Origin: an unicellular cyanobacterium SU3
Lineage (GTDB): Bacteria; Cyanobacteriota; Cyanobacteriia; Cyanobacteriales; Microcystaceae
Length of the DNA stretch: 64,000 nt
Reading direction: 5' to 3'
Assembly (NCBI GenBank): GCA_002172675.1
Contig: NETF01000050.1
Coordinates: forward strand, 1-64,000
In this document: piece by piece, positions 53,335-63,053 of the stretch
Layout of the letters: every line of letters starts with the position of its first letter
How positions within the stretch are numbered: the stretch's first letter is position 1
The notes under the pieces: generated by a model
Told to the model about the DNA's origin: nothing
Databases searched by the model: none
Seen by the model: the letters and a program-made list of their open reading frames with translations, nothing else
Translations under genes and position numbers: made by a program

Positions 53335-54927
53335 TTGCGTGCATTACTTATTTATCCAGTATTTCCGCCCACTTTTTGGTCTTATGATAAAAGCCTAGAG
53401 TTAGTCAATCGTAAGGTTTTATTACCACCCCTAGGATTAATTACCGTTGCTGGTATTTTACCCCAAACTTGGGAATTTAAACTGTGCGATCGCAATATTC
53501 GTGACGTAACCGAAGAAGAATGGGACTGGGCTGAAATTGTCATTTTCTCGGCCATGATTGTCCAAAAAGTAGATTTATTGGCACAAATAAAAGAAGCGAA
53601 ACTACGGGGTAAATGTGTTGCTGTCGGGGGTCCTTATGCGACTTCTGTACCCTCGGAAGTGCAAGCAGTTGGGGCAGACTTTTTAGTGTTAGATGAAGGA
53701 GAAATTACTTTACCTTTGTTTGTCGAGGCGTTGCAACGGGGGGAAACTCAAGGAACGATACGCACAGAGGAAAAACCCGATGTGACTTTGACTCCTATTC
53801 CTCGCTACGATTTATTAGAGTTAGATGCTTATGACTCGATGTCGGTGCAGTTTTCTAGGGGATGTCCGTTTCAATGTGAATTTTGTGACATTATTATTCT
53901 CTATGGACGCAAACCTCGCACTAAAACCCCGACCCAACTGTTGAAAGAGTTGGACTATCTTTATGAGTTGGGATGGCGACGGGGTGTATTTATGGTGGAT
54001 GATAATTTTATTGGCAATAAACGCAATGTTAAATTATTACTCAAAGAATTAAAAGTTTGGCAAAAAGACCATCAATATCCTTTCCGTTTTAATACAGAAG
54101 CATCGGTTGATCTAGCCCAAGATACTGAATTAATGGAGTTGATGGTAGAATCTAATTTTGATGCTGTGTTTTTAGGCATTGAAACCCCGGACGAAGAGAG
54201 TTTAAAGTTAACGAAAAAGTTTCAAAATACCCGTGACTCTTTAACGGATACCATTGATACGTTAATTCGTGCCGGTTTGCGTCCGATGGCTGGTTTTATT
54301 ATTGGGTTTGATGGAGAAAAAACTGGAGCGGCTTCTCGAATTATCCGTTTTGTGGAAAAGGCAGCCATACCTACGGCCATGTTCGGAATGTTACAGGCCC
54401 TCCCTCATACGGCTTTATGGCATCGTTTAGAAAAAGAAGGAAGGTTACGGGTTGATAGTAAACAAGATATTAACCAAAGTACCTTAATGAACTTTGTTCC
54501 CACTCGTCCCATTGAAGACATTGCCCGAGAATATATCGAAGCCTTTTGGACATTATACGATGCAGAAAATTTCTTAGATCGCACCTATCGTTGTTTCCTG
54601 AAATTAGGCGAACCTAAATGTCATCCACCTTTTAAGTTTCCCAGTTGGGTTGATTTGAGGGCTTTAGCTATCGTAGTTTGGCGACAAGGGTTTAAACGGA
54701 ACACCCGTTGGAAATTTTGGCATCATTTCTTTGGCATTCTCAGACACAATACTCCTGTTTGGGAACATTATTTAACGGTTTGCGCTCACAATGAGCATTT
54801 TTTAGAATATCGTGAAATTGTTCGTCAAGAAATTGAAGAGCAATTACAAGAATTTAAGGCCAGAGAAACGCAAACAACCCTGCAAAAACCTGAATTCGAC
54901 CCAATAACTGAAACGATTTATAACTGA
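53335..54927 (+). CDS. B12-binding radical SAM protein (DUF4070)
   Basis: 530 residues. A cobalamin-binding domain (about 1-140, with the ALLIYPVFPPTFWSY start), a radical SAM domain with the 4Fe-4S motif RGCPFQCEFCDI, and a C-terminal DUF4070 region. Start is TTG at 53335, the only start that keeps the conserved MRALLIYP N-terminus. Such enzymes perform radical methylations or rearrangements; the hopanoid 2-methylase HpnP belongs to this wider group, but I cannot assign that function here. Confidence 0.85.
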   Translation: MRALLIYPVFPPTFWSYDKSLELVNRKVLLPPLGLITVAGILPQTWEFKLCDRNIRDVTEEEWDWAEIVIFSAMIVQKVDLLAQIKEAKLRGKCVAVGGPYATSVPSEVQAVGADFLVLDEGEITLPLFVEALQRGETQGTIRTEEKPDVTLTPIPRYDLLELDAYDSMSVQFSRGCPFQCEFCDIIILYGRKPRTKTPTQLLKELDYLYELGWRRGVFMVDDNFIGNKRNVKLLLKELKVWQKDHQYPFRFNTEASVDLAQDTELMELMVESNFDAVFLGIETPDEESLKLTKKFQNTRDSLTDTIDTLIRAGLRPMAGFIIGFDGEKTGAASRIIRFVEKAAIPTAMFGMLQALPHTALWHRLEKEGRLRVDSKQDINQSTLMNFVPTRPIEDIAREYIEAFWTLYDAENFLDRTYRCFLKLGEPKCHPPFKFPSWVDLRALAIVVWRQGFKRNTRWKFWHHFFGILRHNTPVWEHYLTVCAHNEHFLEYREIVRQEIEEQLQEFKARETQTTLQKPEFDPITETIYN

Positions 54928-54993
54928 TGACTGATAACTGATAACTGAATAATTGCTTATGATAGATAAAGTAACAAAACTTTACTTATCTTC

Positions 54994-56448
54994 ATGAGTT
55001 CAACCCTTTCCCCCCTCACACGAGTCAAAAAGACGTTTAAAGAGACGCTATTATTCGGAAATGAACCCACGCCCGAACTATTTGCTATTCTTAGCGTCTA
55101 TTTTGTCCAAGGAGTCTTAGGTTTAGCCCGTTTAGCGGTGAGTTTCTTCCTTAAGGATGATTTAGGGTTAACCCCGGCACAAATGGGGGCGTTAACGGGT
55201 ATTGCTGCCATTCCTTGGGTCATAAAACCTCTGTTTGGCTTTATTTCGGACGGTTTACCAATATTTAACTATCGTCGCCGTCCTTATCTGGTGATTTCAG
55301 GAATATTAGGCAGTTTATCCTGGATATTGTTAGCCACAATGGTAACAAATGCTTGGTTAGCTGGTCTTACTTTACTGTTAACCTCTCTTTCTGTTGCTAT
55401 TAGTGATGTGATTGTTGACTCTTTGGTGGTAGAAAGGGCCAGAAAAGAGTCGTTAGGTCAAGCCGGATCGTTACAATCCTTAACATGGGGAATGTCTGCT
55501 TTTGGAGGGTTAATTACGGCTTATTTAAGTGGTTGGTTATTAGAACAACTTAGTAATGAAACGGTATTTGAAATTACGGCTATTTTTCCTATTATTGTTT
55601 GTGTGGCTGCTTGGTTTATTGCAGAAGAACCTGTTAGTCAAGATGAGTTAGTTTCTAAACAAAAAGAGTCGTTGGTTAAACAGCAAATTAAACAGTTATG
55701 GCAAGCGATTAAACAGAAATCTATTTTATTACCGACTCTCTTTGTTTTTCTGTGGCAAGCAACCCCTCATGCTGACTCTGCTTTCTTCTATTTTACCACT
55801 AATGAATTAGGGTTTGAACCCGAATTTTTAGGACGAGTTCGTCTGGTGACTAGCATTGCTTCATTATTAGGAGTATTTCTTTATCAAAAGTTCCTTAAAA
55901 ATGTTTCTTTTAGAAATATATTGGGGTGGAGTGTGGTCATTTCTGCTGCTTTAGGTATGACCATGTTATTGTTAGTTACCCATACAAACCGAATGTTAGG
56001 AATTGATGATCATTGGTTCAGTTTAGGAGACAGTTTGATTTTAACCGTTGCGGGTCAAATTGCTTTTTTACCTATCTTAGTTTTATCCGCTAGATTATGC
56101 CCCAAAGGCATCGAAGCCACCCTCTTTGCTTTATTAATGTCCATTGTTAATTTGGCTGGTTTATTATCCCATGAACTTGGGGCATTAATTACTCATTGGT
56201 TAGGCGTAACCGAAACTAATTTTGAGAATCTTTGGTTACTGGTTATTATCACAAATCTTTCTACTTTATTACCTTTACCCTTAGTAGGATGGTTGCCTAA
56301 TACTGATCCCCAAGTTCAAGCAGAAAAGGGAGAAGAAAATCAAAAATATATGGGTGAAGCTTATGAAAACCATCCTTTGGGTGCAGTTCCTGATGATGGC
56401 ATGATGCCTGAAGTTTTACCCGAATTTGTTACCAATAACAAGAAGTAA
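54994..56448 (+). CDS. Folate/biopterin (BT1) family MFS transporter
   Basis: 484 residues with 12 predicted membrane helices. Family features: LARLAVSFFLKDDLGLTPAQ, IPWVIKPLFGFISDGLPIF and YRRRPYLVISG after helix 3, typical of BT1 folate-biopterin transporters of cyanobacteria and plastids. It lies 66 bp after the radical SAM gene and 24 bp before the carotenoid oxygenase gene, so the three may be one transcript. Confidence 0.88.
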   Translation: MSSTLSPLTRVKKTFKETLLFGNEPTPELFAILSVYFVQGVLGLARLAVSFFLKDDLGLTPAQMGALTGIAAIPWVIKPLFGFISDGLPIFNYRRRPYLVISGILGSLSWILLATMVTNAWLAGLTLLLTSLSVAISDVIVDSLVVERARKESLGQAGSLQSLTWGMSAFGGLITAYLSGWLLEQLSNETVFEITAIFPIIVCVAAWFIAEEPVSQDELVSKQKESLVKQQIKQLWQAIKQKSILLPTLFVFLWQATPHADSAFFYFTTNELGFEPEFLGRVRLVTSIASLLGVFLYQKFLKNVSFRNILGWSVVISAALGMTMLLLVTHTNRMLGIDDHWFSLGDSLILTVAGQIAFLPILVLSARLCPKGIEATLFALLMSIVNLAGLLSHELGALITHWLGVTETNFENLWLLVIITNLSTLLPLPLVGWLPNTDPQVQAEKGEENQKYMGEAYENHPLGAVPDDGMMPEVLPEFVTNNKK

Positions 56449-56472
56449 ACCCTGTTAAAACAATCAATAGCC

Positions 56473-57957
56473 ATGACTAATTTAATTAGCAAAGATCAAC
56501 AAACTTTATCCTATAACCCTCAGCAATGGCGACAAGGTTATCAATCTCAGCCTAATGAGTATGACTATTTTATCGAAGATATAGAGGGTAAAGTCCCTGA
56601 AGAGTTACAAGGTACTTTCTTTAGAAACGGTCCAGGATTATTAGAAGTACAAGGAACCCCGTTAAAGCATCCTTTCGACGGAGATGGGATGATTTGTGCT
56701 GTTTCTTTTTTACCTAATGGAAAAGTTCATTTTCGTAATCGCTTTGTTCGTACAGAAGGTTATGTACAAGAACAAAAAGAAGGTAGAATGATCTATAGAG
56801 GGGTGTTTGGCACTGAGAAACCCGGCGGATGGATCAACAATTTGTTTGATATTAAAATTAAAAATATTGCTAATACTAATGTCATTTATTGGGGTAAAAA
56901 ATTACTCGCACTTTGGGAAGCAGCCGAACCTTATCGACTTGATCCTAAAACTTTAGAAACCATAGGCATAGATTATTTAGACGGTGTATTAAACCCTGGT
57001 GATTCTATCTCTGCACACCCTCGTTTTGACCCTGCTTCTGAGTTAGATAACGGACAACCTTGTTTAGTTAATTTCTCCATTAAACCAGGACTTTCGAGTA
57101 AAATTACTATCCATGAATTTGCTTCAGATGGTAGCTTATTACGTCGTCATTCTCATACAGTTCCTGGCTTTTCTTTTATCCATGATTTTGCCATTACGCC
57201 TCATTATTGTCTCTTGTTACAAAACCCTGTTACCTTCAATCCTTTACCTTATATTTTAGGGTTAAAAGGGGCTGGTGAATGTGTTAACTTTCATCCCAAA
57301 AAACCCAGTAAATTGATTATTATTCCCCGAAATCCTTCTGATGAAAAAATGAAAGTTTTGGAAATAAATTCAGGATTTGTCTTTCATCATGTTAATGCTT
57401 TTGAGAAAGATAATGATATCTATTTAGATTCAATTTGTTATGATTCTCTTCCTCAAGTGAAACCTGATACTGATTATAAAGAGACTGATTTTGATACTTT
57501 AGATCCTGGACAAATATGGCGGTTTAAAATTAATCTAGAAAGGGAAACTATCGAAAAAGAAATGATAGAAAGTCGTTGTTGTGAATTTTCTGATATTCAC
57601 CCCAATAATGTCGGGAGAAACTATCGTTATTTATTCATAGGAACGGCACATAAAGATAAAGGAAATGCACCCTTACAAGCTATTTTGAAACTAGATTTAT
57701 TAACAGGTGAAAAACAAGTCCATTCTTTTGCACCACAAGGATATGTCGGGGAACCGATTTTTGTACCACAACCTGATGCAACTAATGAAGACCAAGGATG
57801 GATTTTAGTCGTGGTTTATGATGGTGATAAACATCGTTCTGATATTGTTATTTTAGATGGAGAAAACCTAGAAAAAGAACCGATCGCAATTCTACATCTT
57901 AAACATCATATTCCCTATGGACTTCATGGAAACTGGACATCTGAGGTGTTTTTATAA
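56473..57957 (+). CDS. Carotenoid cleavage oxygenase (RPE65 family)
   Basis: 494 residues. The four iron-binding His regions are seen: SAHPRFDP, FIHDFAITPHY, VFHHVNAFE and the C-terminal YGLHGNW. Acidic second-shell residues are in place. The enzyme cleaves carotenoids or apocarotenoids, or related stilbenoid-like substrates; cyanobacterial members differ and the exact substrate is open. A perfect hairpin follows at 57976. Confidence 0.9.
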   Translation: MTNLISKDQQTLSYNPQQWRQGYQSQPNEYDYFIEDIEGKVPEELQGTFFRNGPGLLEVQGTPLKHPFDGDGMICAVSFLPNGKVHFRNRFVRTEGYVQEQKEGRMIYRGVFGTEKPGGWINNLFDIKIKNIANTNVIYWGKKLLALWEAAEPYRLDPKTLETIGIDYLDGVLNPGDSISAHPRFDPASELDNGQPCLVNFSIKPGLSSKITIHEFASDGSLLRRHSHTVPGFSFIHDFAITPHYCLLLQNPVTFNPLPYILGLKGAGECVNFHPKKPSKLIIIPRNPSDEKMKVLEINSGFVFHHVNAFEKDNDIYLDSICYDSLPQVKPDTDYKETDFDTLDPGQIWRFKINLERETIEKEMIESRCCEFSDIHPNNVGRNYRYLFIGTAHKDKGNAPLQAILKLDLLTGEKQVHSFAPQGYVGEPIFVPQPDATNEDQGWILVVVYDGDKHRSDIVILDGENLEKEPIAILHLKHHIPYGLHGNWTSEVFL

Positions 57958-57975
57958 TATTGAATCAGAAAAAGT

Positions 57976-58002
57976 ATCGGGATAATTGCTAATTATCCCG
58001 AT
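57976..58002 (-). terminator. Perfect hairpin between convergent genes
   Basis: ATCGGGATAATT-GCT-AATTATCCCGAT: a 12-bp stem with a three-base loop. On the minus strand it is followed by ACTTTTTC, so it most likely terminates the cupin gene; on the plus strand only TAGTTAACTATTTAATT follows, a weaker signal for the oxygenase gene. Confidence 0.8.
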
Positions 58003-58030
58003 TAGTTAACTATTTAATTAAAAGGAAACG

Positions 58031-58498
58031 TTACGCTTCTAGTAAAACTTTATTTTTTACCTCTAATTTAAGTTGATATAGCTCCTCTAAAAGATAACTG
58101 ATTTTCTTCAAATTATAAGGAAAAGGTGGTTTCATGGGTCGATAATCTAATGGATGAGATTCCCCATGTCGCAACACAGCATTAACCATAACACAACCTT
58201 CTGAACTCAAATTAATCGCCCCATGAGGAACCCCTGGCGGAATTGTTACCACTTGAGGATTATATTCACTTAAAGGGATATAATGGTACTGTTTGTTGTG
58301 AAGTGCAACTAAAATAAAGCTACCCCGAACCACTAATAATTGATCAGTTTGATAATGGTGTACAAACAGTTCGTCGATAGTTCCGCTAGGAACTTCCACT
58401 AACATTGTTTCATCACTGGATTGTGGGGTGTAAAATTGCGCCATTCCTCCTTGTATTGATTCGAGTTCGCGTAGCGATATTCCCTCTTTTAAACTCAT
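58031..58498 (-). CDS. Cupin-domain protein (sugar-epimerase-like)
   Basis: 155 residues from ATG 58498, which has GAGG 8 bp upstream; the longer frame to 58690 reads like non-coding DNA. The cupin barrel has ELFVHHYQTDQLLVVRGSFI then VVTIPPGVPHGAINL, with His in both motifs. Similar to WxcM/FdtA-type or dTDP-sugar 3,5-epimerase-like cupins, but the exact reaction is not assignable. Confidence 0.75.
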   Translation of the reverse strand: MSLKEGISLRELESIQGGMAQFYTPQSSDETMLVEVPSGTIDELFVHHYQTDQLLVVRGSFILVALHNKQYHYIPLSEYNPQVVTIPPGVPHGAINLSSEGCVMVNAVLRHGESHPLDYRPMKPPFPYNLKKISYLLEELYQLKLEVKNKVLLEA

Positions 58499-58850
58499 AT
58501 TATTTTCCTCTTTTTTACCTTTTTTTTTATTGTAACAATTCGTATCGTAAAAATATGTAAAAAAAAATACATAAGATTTTGATCTTATGATAAAAAGCCT
58601 AAAACTCGGCAAATTTTTACCTGAGATGTCAGAAAAATAACTTTTGGTCTCACTCTCTATAGCACTACACATTATAAATAAAATATTCACAAACCATGAA
58701 AGTCTTTGGCAGCTGACTTTTGCCTTTTGCCTCTTGCTTCTCGCCTTTTGCGTAGAGGTATAACCTCCAAAAATAAGCTATGGTAGAAAAGAGGGATTTT
58801 AGCTTGCATTGTAAAAATAAGTAACAAAAATCAACCATAGAGGAGGATTT
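58499..58850. other. 352-bp intergenic region
   Basis: Divergent promoters of the cupin and nucleotidyltransferase genes are expected here. It holds the TATAGCACTACACATTATAA short repeat at about 58660 and a TTGCCTTTTGCCTCTTGC run at about 58713-58732. No gene seen. Confidence 0.5.
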
Positions 58851-61376
58851 ATGCGTGCAGTGCTGATGGCTGGGGGATCGGGAACTCGGTTACGCCCATT
58901 GACCTGCGATTTACCTAAGCCTATGGTACCTATCTTAAATCGCCCCATCGCAGAACATATCATTAACTTACTTAGACGACATAATATTACGGAGATTATT
59001 GCCACTTTATACTATCTTCCTGATATGATGCGGGATTATTTTCAAGATGGCAGCGAGTTTGGTGTGGAAATGACCTACGCTGTAGAAGATGAGCAACCTT
59101 TAGGCACGGCAGGTTGTGTGAAAAATGTTGAGGATCTTCTACGCAATACATTTTTAGTGATCAGTGGGGATAGTATTACAGATTTTGACTTACAAGCAGC
59201 GATCGCTTTTCATCGTCAAAAAAAATCTAAAGCGACGCTTGTACTGAAGCGAGTTCCGAACCCGGTGGAGTTTGGGGTTGTCATTACCGATAAAGAGCAG
59301 AAAATAATCCGTTTCCTTGAAAAACCTTCTTCTAGCGAAATTTTCTCCGATACCGTTAACACAGGAACCTATATCCTAGAACCAGAAGTGCTGCAATACC
59401 TTCCCCCTAATGAAGAAAGCGACTTTTCTAAAGATTTATTTCCCCTCCTCTTAGACAAAGGGGAAGCTATGTATGGCTACATTGCCGAAGGATATTGGTG
59501 TGATGTGGGCCATTTGGATGCTTATCGAGAAGCCCAATATGATGCCCTAGAAAAAAAAGTTAACCTTGACTTTGCTTATCGCGAAGCGTCTCCTGGGGTG
59601 TGGTTAGGACAAAATACTTATATTGATCCCACAGCCAAAATTGAACCGCCAGCCCTCATTGGGGATAACTGTCGGATTGGTCCAGGGGTAATGATTGAAC
59701 AAGGGTGTGTCATTGGTGATAACGTGACCATTGGAACCAGTTCAGACTTAAAACGGCCGATTATTTGGAATGGTGTCACCGTTGGGGATGAATCCTATCT
59801 GGCTGCTTGTGTCATCGCCAGAGGAACCCGTATTGATAGGCGATCGCAAGTGTTAGAAGGGGCGATCATTGGTCCACTATCTATCCTCGGAGAAGAAGCA
59901 CAAATAAGTTCAAATGTCCGAGTTTGGCCCAATAAACGCATCGAATCCGGGGCTATTTTGAACATAAATTTAATTTGGGGTAGTACCGCTAATCGGAATC
60001 TCTTCGGTCAACGGGGAGTGACAGGATTGGCTAATATTGATATTACCCCAGAATTTGCGGTGAAGTTGGGGGCGGCCTATGGTTCAACCCTCAAAGCAGG
60101 GGCGCAAGTAGTGGTATCACGAGATCAACGGGGTTTTTCTCGCATGATTAGCCGTTCTTTGATTTCTGGGTTGATGTCAGTAGGGATTAATATTCAAAAC
60201 CTCGAAGCCACCGCTATTCCTATTTCTCGCACTATGACTCCCAAGTTAGGAGTGTCCGGTGGAGTTCATTTACGGGCCCATCCGGATCGCACGGATCATA
60301 TTTTAATCGAATTTTTGGACGATCAAGGGATTAATATTACTAAGTCCCAAGAAAAGAAAATTGAAGGGGCGTATTTTAAGGAAGATTTACGACGGGTGGG
60401 GATTGCAGACATCGGTAATATGTCTTATCCGGCACAAGTGATTGATACCTATCGTGAAACCTTTGAAACGCAACTGGATCTTGAGAGTATTAGTAACAGT
60501 GACCCGAAAATTGTCATTGACTACGTTTATGGGGTGTCAGGGGCGATTTTACCGCAACTTCTGACTAAGTTTGGTTGCGATGCCGTTGTTCTCAATGCAA
60601 GTTTACGTCAAACCACTGTTTCTACCCAGGAACGGGAGTCCTTACTCCATCAACTGGGCCAGGTGGTTGAAGCGGTGAAAGCGAATTTAGGGGCGCAAGT
60701 TTCGGCTAATGGTGAACAGTTTATCTTAGTTGATGAATCTGGCCTATCCATACGGGGAGAATGGTTAACGGCTTTGATGGTGAATACTATTTTTACTGCT
60801 TATCCTCACAGTACGGTGGTTGTCCCCGTAGAAGCATCTAGCGCAGTCGAACAAATCGCCCGTCGTCACGATGGTAGGGTGATTCGTACTAAGTCTAATC
60901 CTACTGCATTGATGGAAGCAGCGCAAATGAATCCTAGTGTTTCTTTGGGAGGAAGTGGGGACACCGGGTTTATCTTTCCCCAGTTGCATCCGGGGTTTGA
61001 TGCTATGTTTAGTTTAGCGAAACTGTTGGAAATGTTGGCCAGTCAAGGGCGATCGCTGGTGCAAATTCAAGCAGAATTACCGCGTATTTGTCATAAATCC
61101 TACGTTTTACGCTGTCCTTGGAAGGTTAAAGGAGCTTTAATGCGTTATTTAGTGGAAATTCATCATCCTGATCAACTTGAATTAATTGATGGGGTAAAAA
61201 TTATTAATCCCCAAAATGATAACTGGATCTTGATTTTACCCGACGCAGGAGAACCCTTTGTGCATATTGTTGCGAATAGTGATGATCGAGAATGGGTCGA
61301 TGTTAATATTAGGGAATATCGTCACAAAGTACAATCTTTTATTGAACAAGAACAAGGTGATTTCATTAGTATGTAG
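58851..61376 (+). CDS. Fused sugar-1-phosphate nucleotidyltransferase and phosphomannomutase-like protein
   Basis: 841 residues. Domain 1 (1-235) is a nucleotidyltransferase: AVLMAGGSGTRLRPLTCDLP, KPMVPI and GDSITDFDL. Domain 2 (about 250-370) is a left-handed beta-helix of hexapeptides (IDPTAKIEPPALIGDNCRIG). Domain 3 (about 375-830) follows the phosphoglucomutase/phosphomannomutase fold (RNLFGQRGVTGLANIDITPE, KLGVSGGVHLRAHPDRTDHI), but the phosphoserine loop TASHNP is replaced by SRDQRGFSRM, so the mutase is probably inactive. Likely mannose-1-phosphate guanylyltransferase for polysaccharide or osmolyte synthesis. Ribosome site GGAGGA. Confidence 0.88.
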   Translation: MRAVLMAGGSGTRLRPLTCDLPKPMVPILNRPIAEHIINLLRRHNITEIIATLYYLPDMMRDYFQDGSEFGVEMTYAVEDEQPLGTAGCVKNVEDLLRNTFLVISGDSITDFDLQAAIAFHRQKKSKATLVLKRVPNPVEFGVVITDKEQKIIRFLEKPSSSEIFSDTVNTGTYILEPEVLQYLPPNEESDFSKDLFPLLLDKGEAMYGYIAEGYWCDVGHLDAYREAQYDALEKKVNLDFAYREASPGVWLGQNTYIDPTAKIEPPALIGDNCRIGPGVMIEQGCVIGDNVTIGTSSDLKRPIIWNGVTVGDESYLAACVIARGTRIDRRSQVLEGAIIGPLSILGEEAQISSNVRVWPNKRIESGAILNINLIWGSTANRNLFGQRGVTGLANIDITPEFAVKLGAAYGSTLKAGAQVVVSRDQRGFSRMISRSLISGLMSVGINIQNLEATAIPISRTMTPKLGVSGGVHLRAHPDRTDHILIEFLDDQGINITKSQEKKIEGAYFKEDLRRVGIADIGNMSYPAQVIDTYRETFETQLDLESISNSDPKIVIDYVYGVSGAILPQLLTKFGCDAVVLNASLRQTTVSTQERESLLHQLGQVVEAVKANLGAQVSANGEQFILVDESGLSIRGEWLTALMVNTIFTAYPHSTVVVPVEASSAVEQIARRHDGRVIRTKSNPTALMEAAQMNPSVSLGGSGDTGFIFPQLHPGFDAMFSLAKLLEMLASQGRSLVQIQAELPRICHKSYVLRCPWKVKGALMRYLVEIHHPDQLELIDGVKIINPQNDNWILILPDAGEPFVHIVANSDDREWVDVNIREYRHKVQSFIEQEQGDFISM

Positions 61377-61407
61377 GGTTTCAAATAGGGCTAAAAATAG
61401 TTTCAAA

Positions 61408-61529
61408 TCTTCTAAAATGGGATGGTCAAAGTTCTATATATCTCGTTCATTTTTCATGATATGTTTAAAACCTTGTTTATTAAATCCATAAATATTGTAT
61501 CTGTGTCACCTTCAACGATTAAAATATTA
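61408..61529 (-). pseudogene. TOPRIM-like (DUF3226/DUF4435-type) gene, 5' fragment
   Basis: On the minus strand GTG at about 61529 begins VSNILIVEGDTDTIFMDLIN, then KVLNIS and a stop. The start overlaps the end of the ATPase fragment (GTGAGTAA). LIVEGDTD is the acidic TOPRIM-type motif that pairs with OLD/ABC-type ATPases in defence genes. Only the first ~27 codons survive. Confidence 0.45.
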
Positions 61530-61769
61530 CTCACCTCTCACTCCCTTTCCATGTTCAATTGCATAATCTAGTATGTCTAAATCACGCTTAATTCCAATAA
61601 TTCTATTGGTTTTATAATGTCGATTAAGTTCAAAATATGCATCACTATCGGGATAATCTTTAACTCCAACATCTCTAAAAGCTTGAATCATTTCTAAACT
61701 ATGAGTTGTGGAAAAAATTTGTACATCAAGTTCTTTTGATACAGCAGTTTGCGAGTCATTGAAGTACAA
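61527..61769 (-). pseudogene. AAA/ABC-type ATPase, C-terminal fragment
   Basis: VQIFSTTHSLEMIQAFRDVG is the switch-histidine region of AAA_15/AAA_21-type ATPases (sTTHS), followed by FELNRHYKTNRIIGIKRDLD and the stop. The Walker motifs are absent; sequence upstream is cut by a MITE whose end supplies the codons reading SQTAV. Confidence 0.62.
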
Positions 61770-61908
61770 CTAAAACTGATCCTACGGTTTCACACATTAA
61801 CTTCTTGTATTGTATAAAGTCGCAAACTGCTGTAATTACAGAACTCGACATTAGAAATTGGTTTGCTCATGGTTGCTACTGTACTTCATAGAGTCGCAAA
61901 CTGCTGTA
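61740..61908. mobile_element. MITE with CAGCAGTTTGCGA terminal inverted repeats
   Basis: Left end TA-CAGCAGTTTGCGAGTC (61740), right end GAGTCGCAAACTGCTG-TA (61891-61908); TA at both borders fits IS630/Tc1-mariner insertion. A third copy of the right end (AAAGTCGCAAACTGCTGTA) closes at 61834, so a 95-bp unit and a 169-bp unit are both possible. The element separates two ORF remnants. Confidence 0.62.
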
Positions 61909-62396
61909 AATTGGTTTTCTACTTAGTGATTCTTTTCTCTTAGCATTAAATATACTTAACAGTTCTATTTCAGATATCTCAAAATCATTATCAATATCTT
62001 GAATAACTCGTAAAGCAATATCTTTATTAGTAGAAACTATGATAAATAGATAATGATAAGAATATCTACTAAGAATATTTTTTAACTCTCTTGGAGAATT
62101 TGTGAAATTCAAATCAACTGCTAAATTTATCTCAACTTTTAATATCGATCCCTTATGAGAATTTTCAGATAGATATTTTGTTTGTAAATCTTGTTCTATA
62201 TCTCCATTATTTCCATTTTGTTTAATAATATCATTAGATAAAATTAAATTATTATTCAAATCAATTCTTTGATTTTGATTATCATCATTATTAGTTGTTA
62301 TTTTTCCATTCTGTGCGATGTCATTCTTGAAAAAGAAACTATCCCATGCTTTTTCAGGATAAGATTTACTAAAGTCGTCAGATTCTTGTCTTAACT
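61876..62396 (-). pseudogene. Unrecognised ORF remnant interrupted by the MITE
   Basis: The minus-strand frame is open from just after a TAG near 62397 to 61876 but has no ATG start; its last ~10 codons (SLRLYEVQ) come from MITE sequence. It reads YPEKAWDSFFFKND, a low-complexity Asn-rich linker, then LKVEINLAVDLNF and DIDNDFEISEIELLSIFNAK. I do not recognise it; it could be the middle of the ATPase or a different protein. Confidence 0.4.
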
Positions 62397-62434
62397 ATCT
62401 CAATAAAAAAATAGTTTTAGGTTGAGGCGACTGA

Positions 62435-62575
62435 TTTAATAATATCGCTTCTAACAAATTAGAAGGGTTTGATATTCCCATTGAAGGAATCACTGTAGAA
62501 ATCAGAGAAAGTCAAATTAAACCTTTAAATAAACAGCAGTTACCCCAAAAACAAAGCCAATATTTATCTGCTTAA
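62435..62575 (+). pseudogene. Short ORF remnant, family unknown
   Basis: An open stretch with no start reads KLEGFDIPIEGITVEIRESQ then IKPLNKQQLPQKQSQYLSA and TAA. It looks like the C-terminal end of a small protein rather than random sequence, but I cannot name it. Confidence 0.3.
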
Positions 62576-62594
62576 TAACAGAATGTAATACTTA

Positions 62595-63023
62595 TTAATC
62601 TGGTAAAAAGTCAAAAGACAAAATATCAGTTAATTGATAAGAACAAGTTTCAGGAAAAATTGATAACCCTGTTTCTCTTTCTGCGCTTAATGTTGCTAAA
62701 GGATACACTTTATCAATAGCTATCTCTAAACTAGGTTTTAAACTGGGATTTTCTGCAATTAATTTATCAAGTCGCAAACGTTGTTCTTTAATTGTTAATT
62801 GCCAACTGCGAGACCGTAAATTAGGCTGAAATTGCCATTTCAGTAAGTGCATAATTAACACCTCTAAACGACTTTCTAACTGTCTTTTTTCTGACCTTCC
62901 CATCTCTTCAATTTCGTTAGCTAAATTTTGCCAGTCAATAGCATTAATTTGTTGAGTTCTCAATAATTCTGCTTGCTGTTGTGTCCAACCATAATAATCA
63001 TTATCGATATCAATATTATTCAT
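62595..63023 (-). CDS. DUF29 domain-containing protein
   Basis: 142 residues: DYYGWTQQQAELLRTQQINA, LANEIEEMGRSEKRQLESRL and a basic RSRSWQLTIKEQRLRLDKLI, collinear with the DUF29 protein at 10475-10906 but diverged. Function unknown. Ribosome site AAGGAGA before the ATG. Its 5' side carries the GGTGGGCATTGCCCACC palindrome. Confidence 0.87.
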   Translation of the reverse strand: MNNIDIDNDYYGWTQQQAELLRTQQINAIDWQNLANEIEEMGRSEKRQLESRLEVLIMHLLKWQFQPNLRSRSWQLTIKEQRLRLDKLIAENPSLKPSLEIAIDKVYPLATLSAERETGLSIFPETCSYQLTDILSFDFLPD

Positions 63024-63053
63024 TTCTTTATCTCCTTATTATTGAAAAAGTAG

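Noticed and set aside
58499..58690. N-terminal extension of the cupin protein
   Set aside because: Low-complexity Lys/Phe-rich translation, and a good ribosome site marks ATG 58498 as the start.
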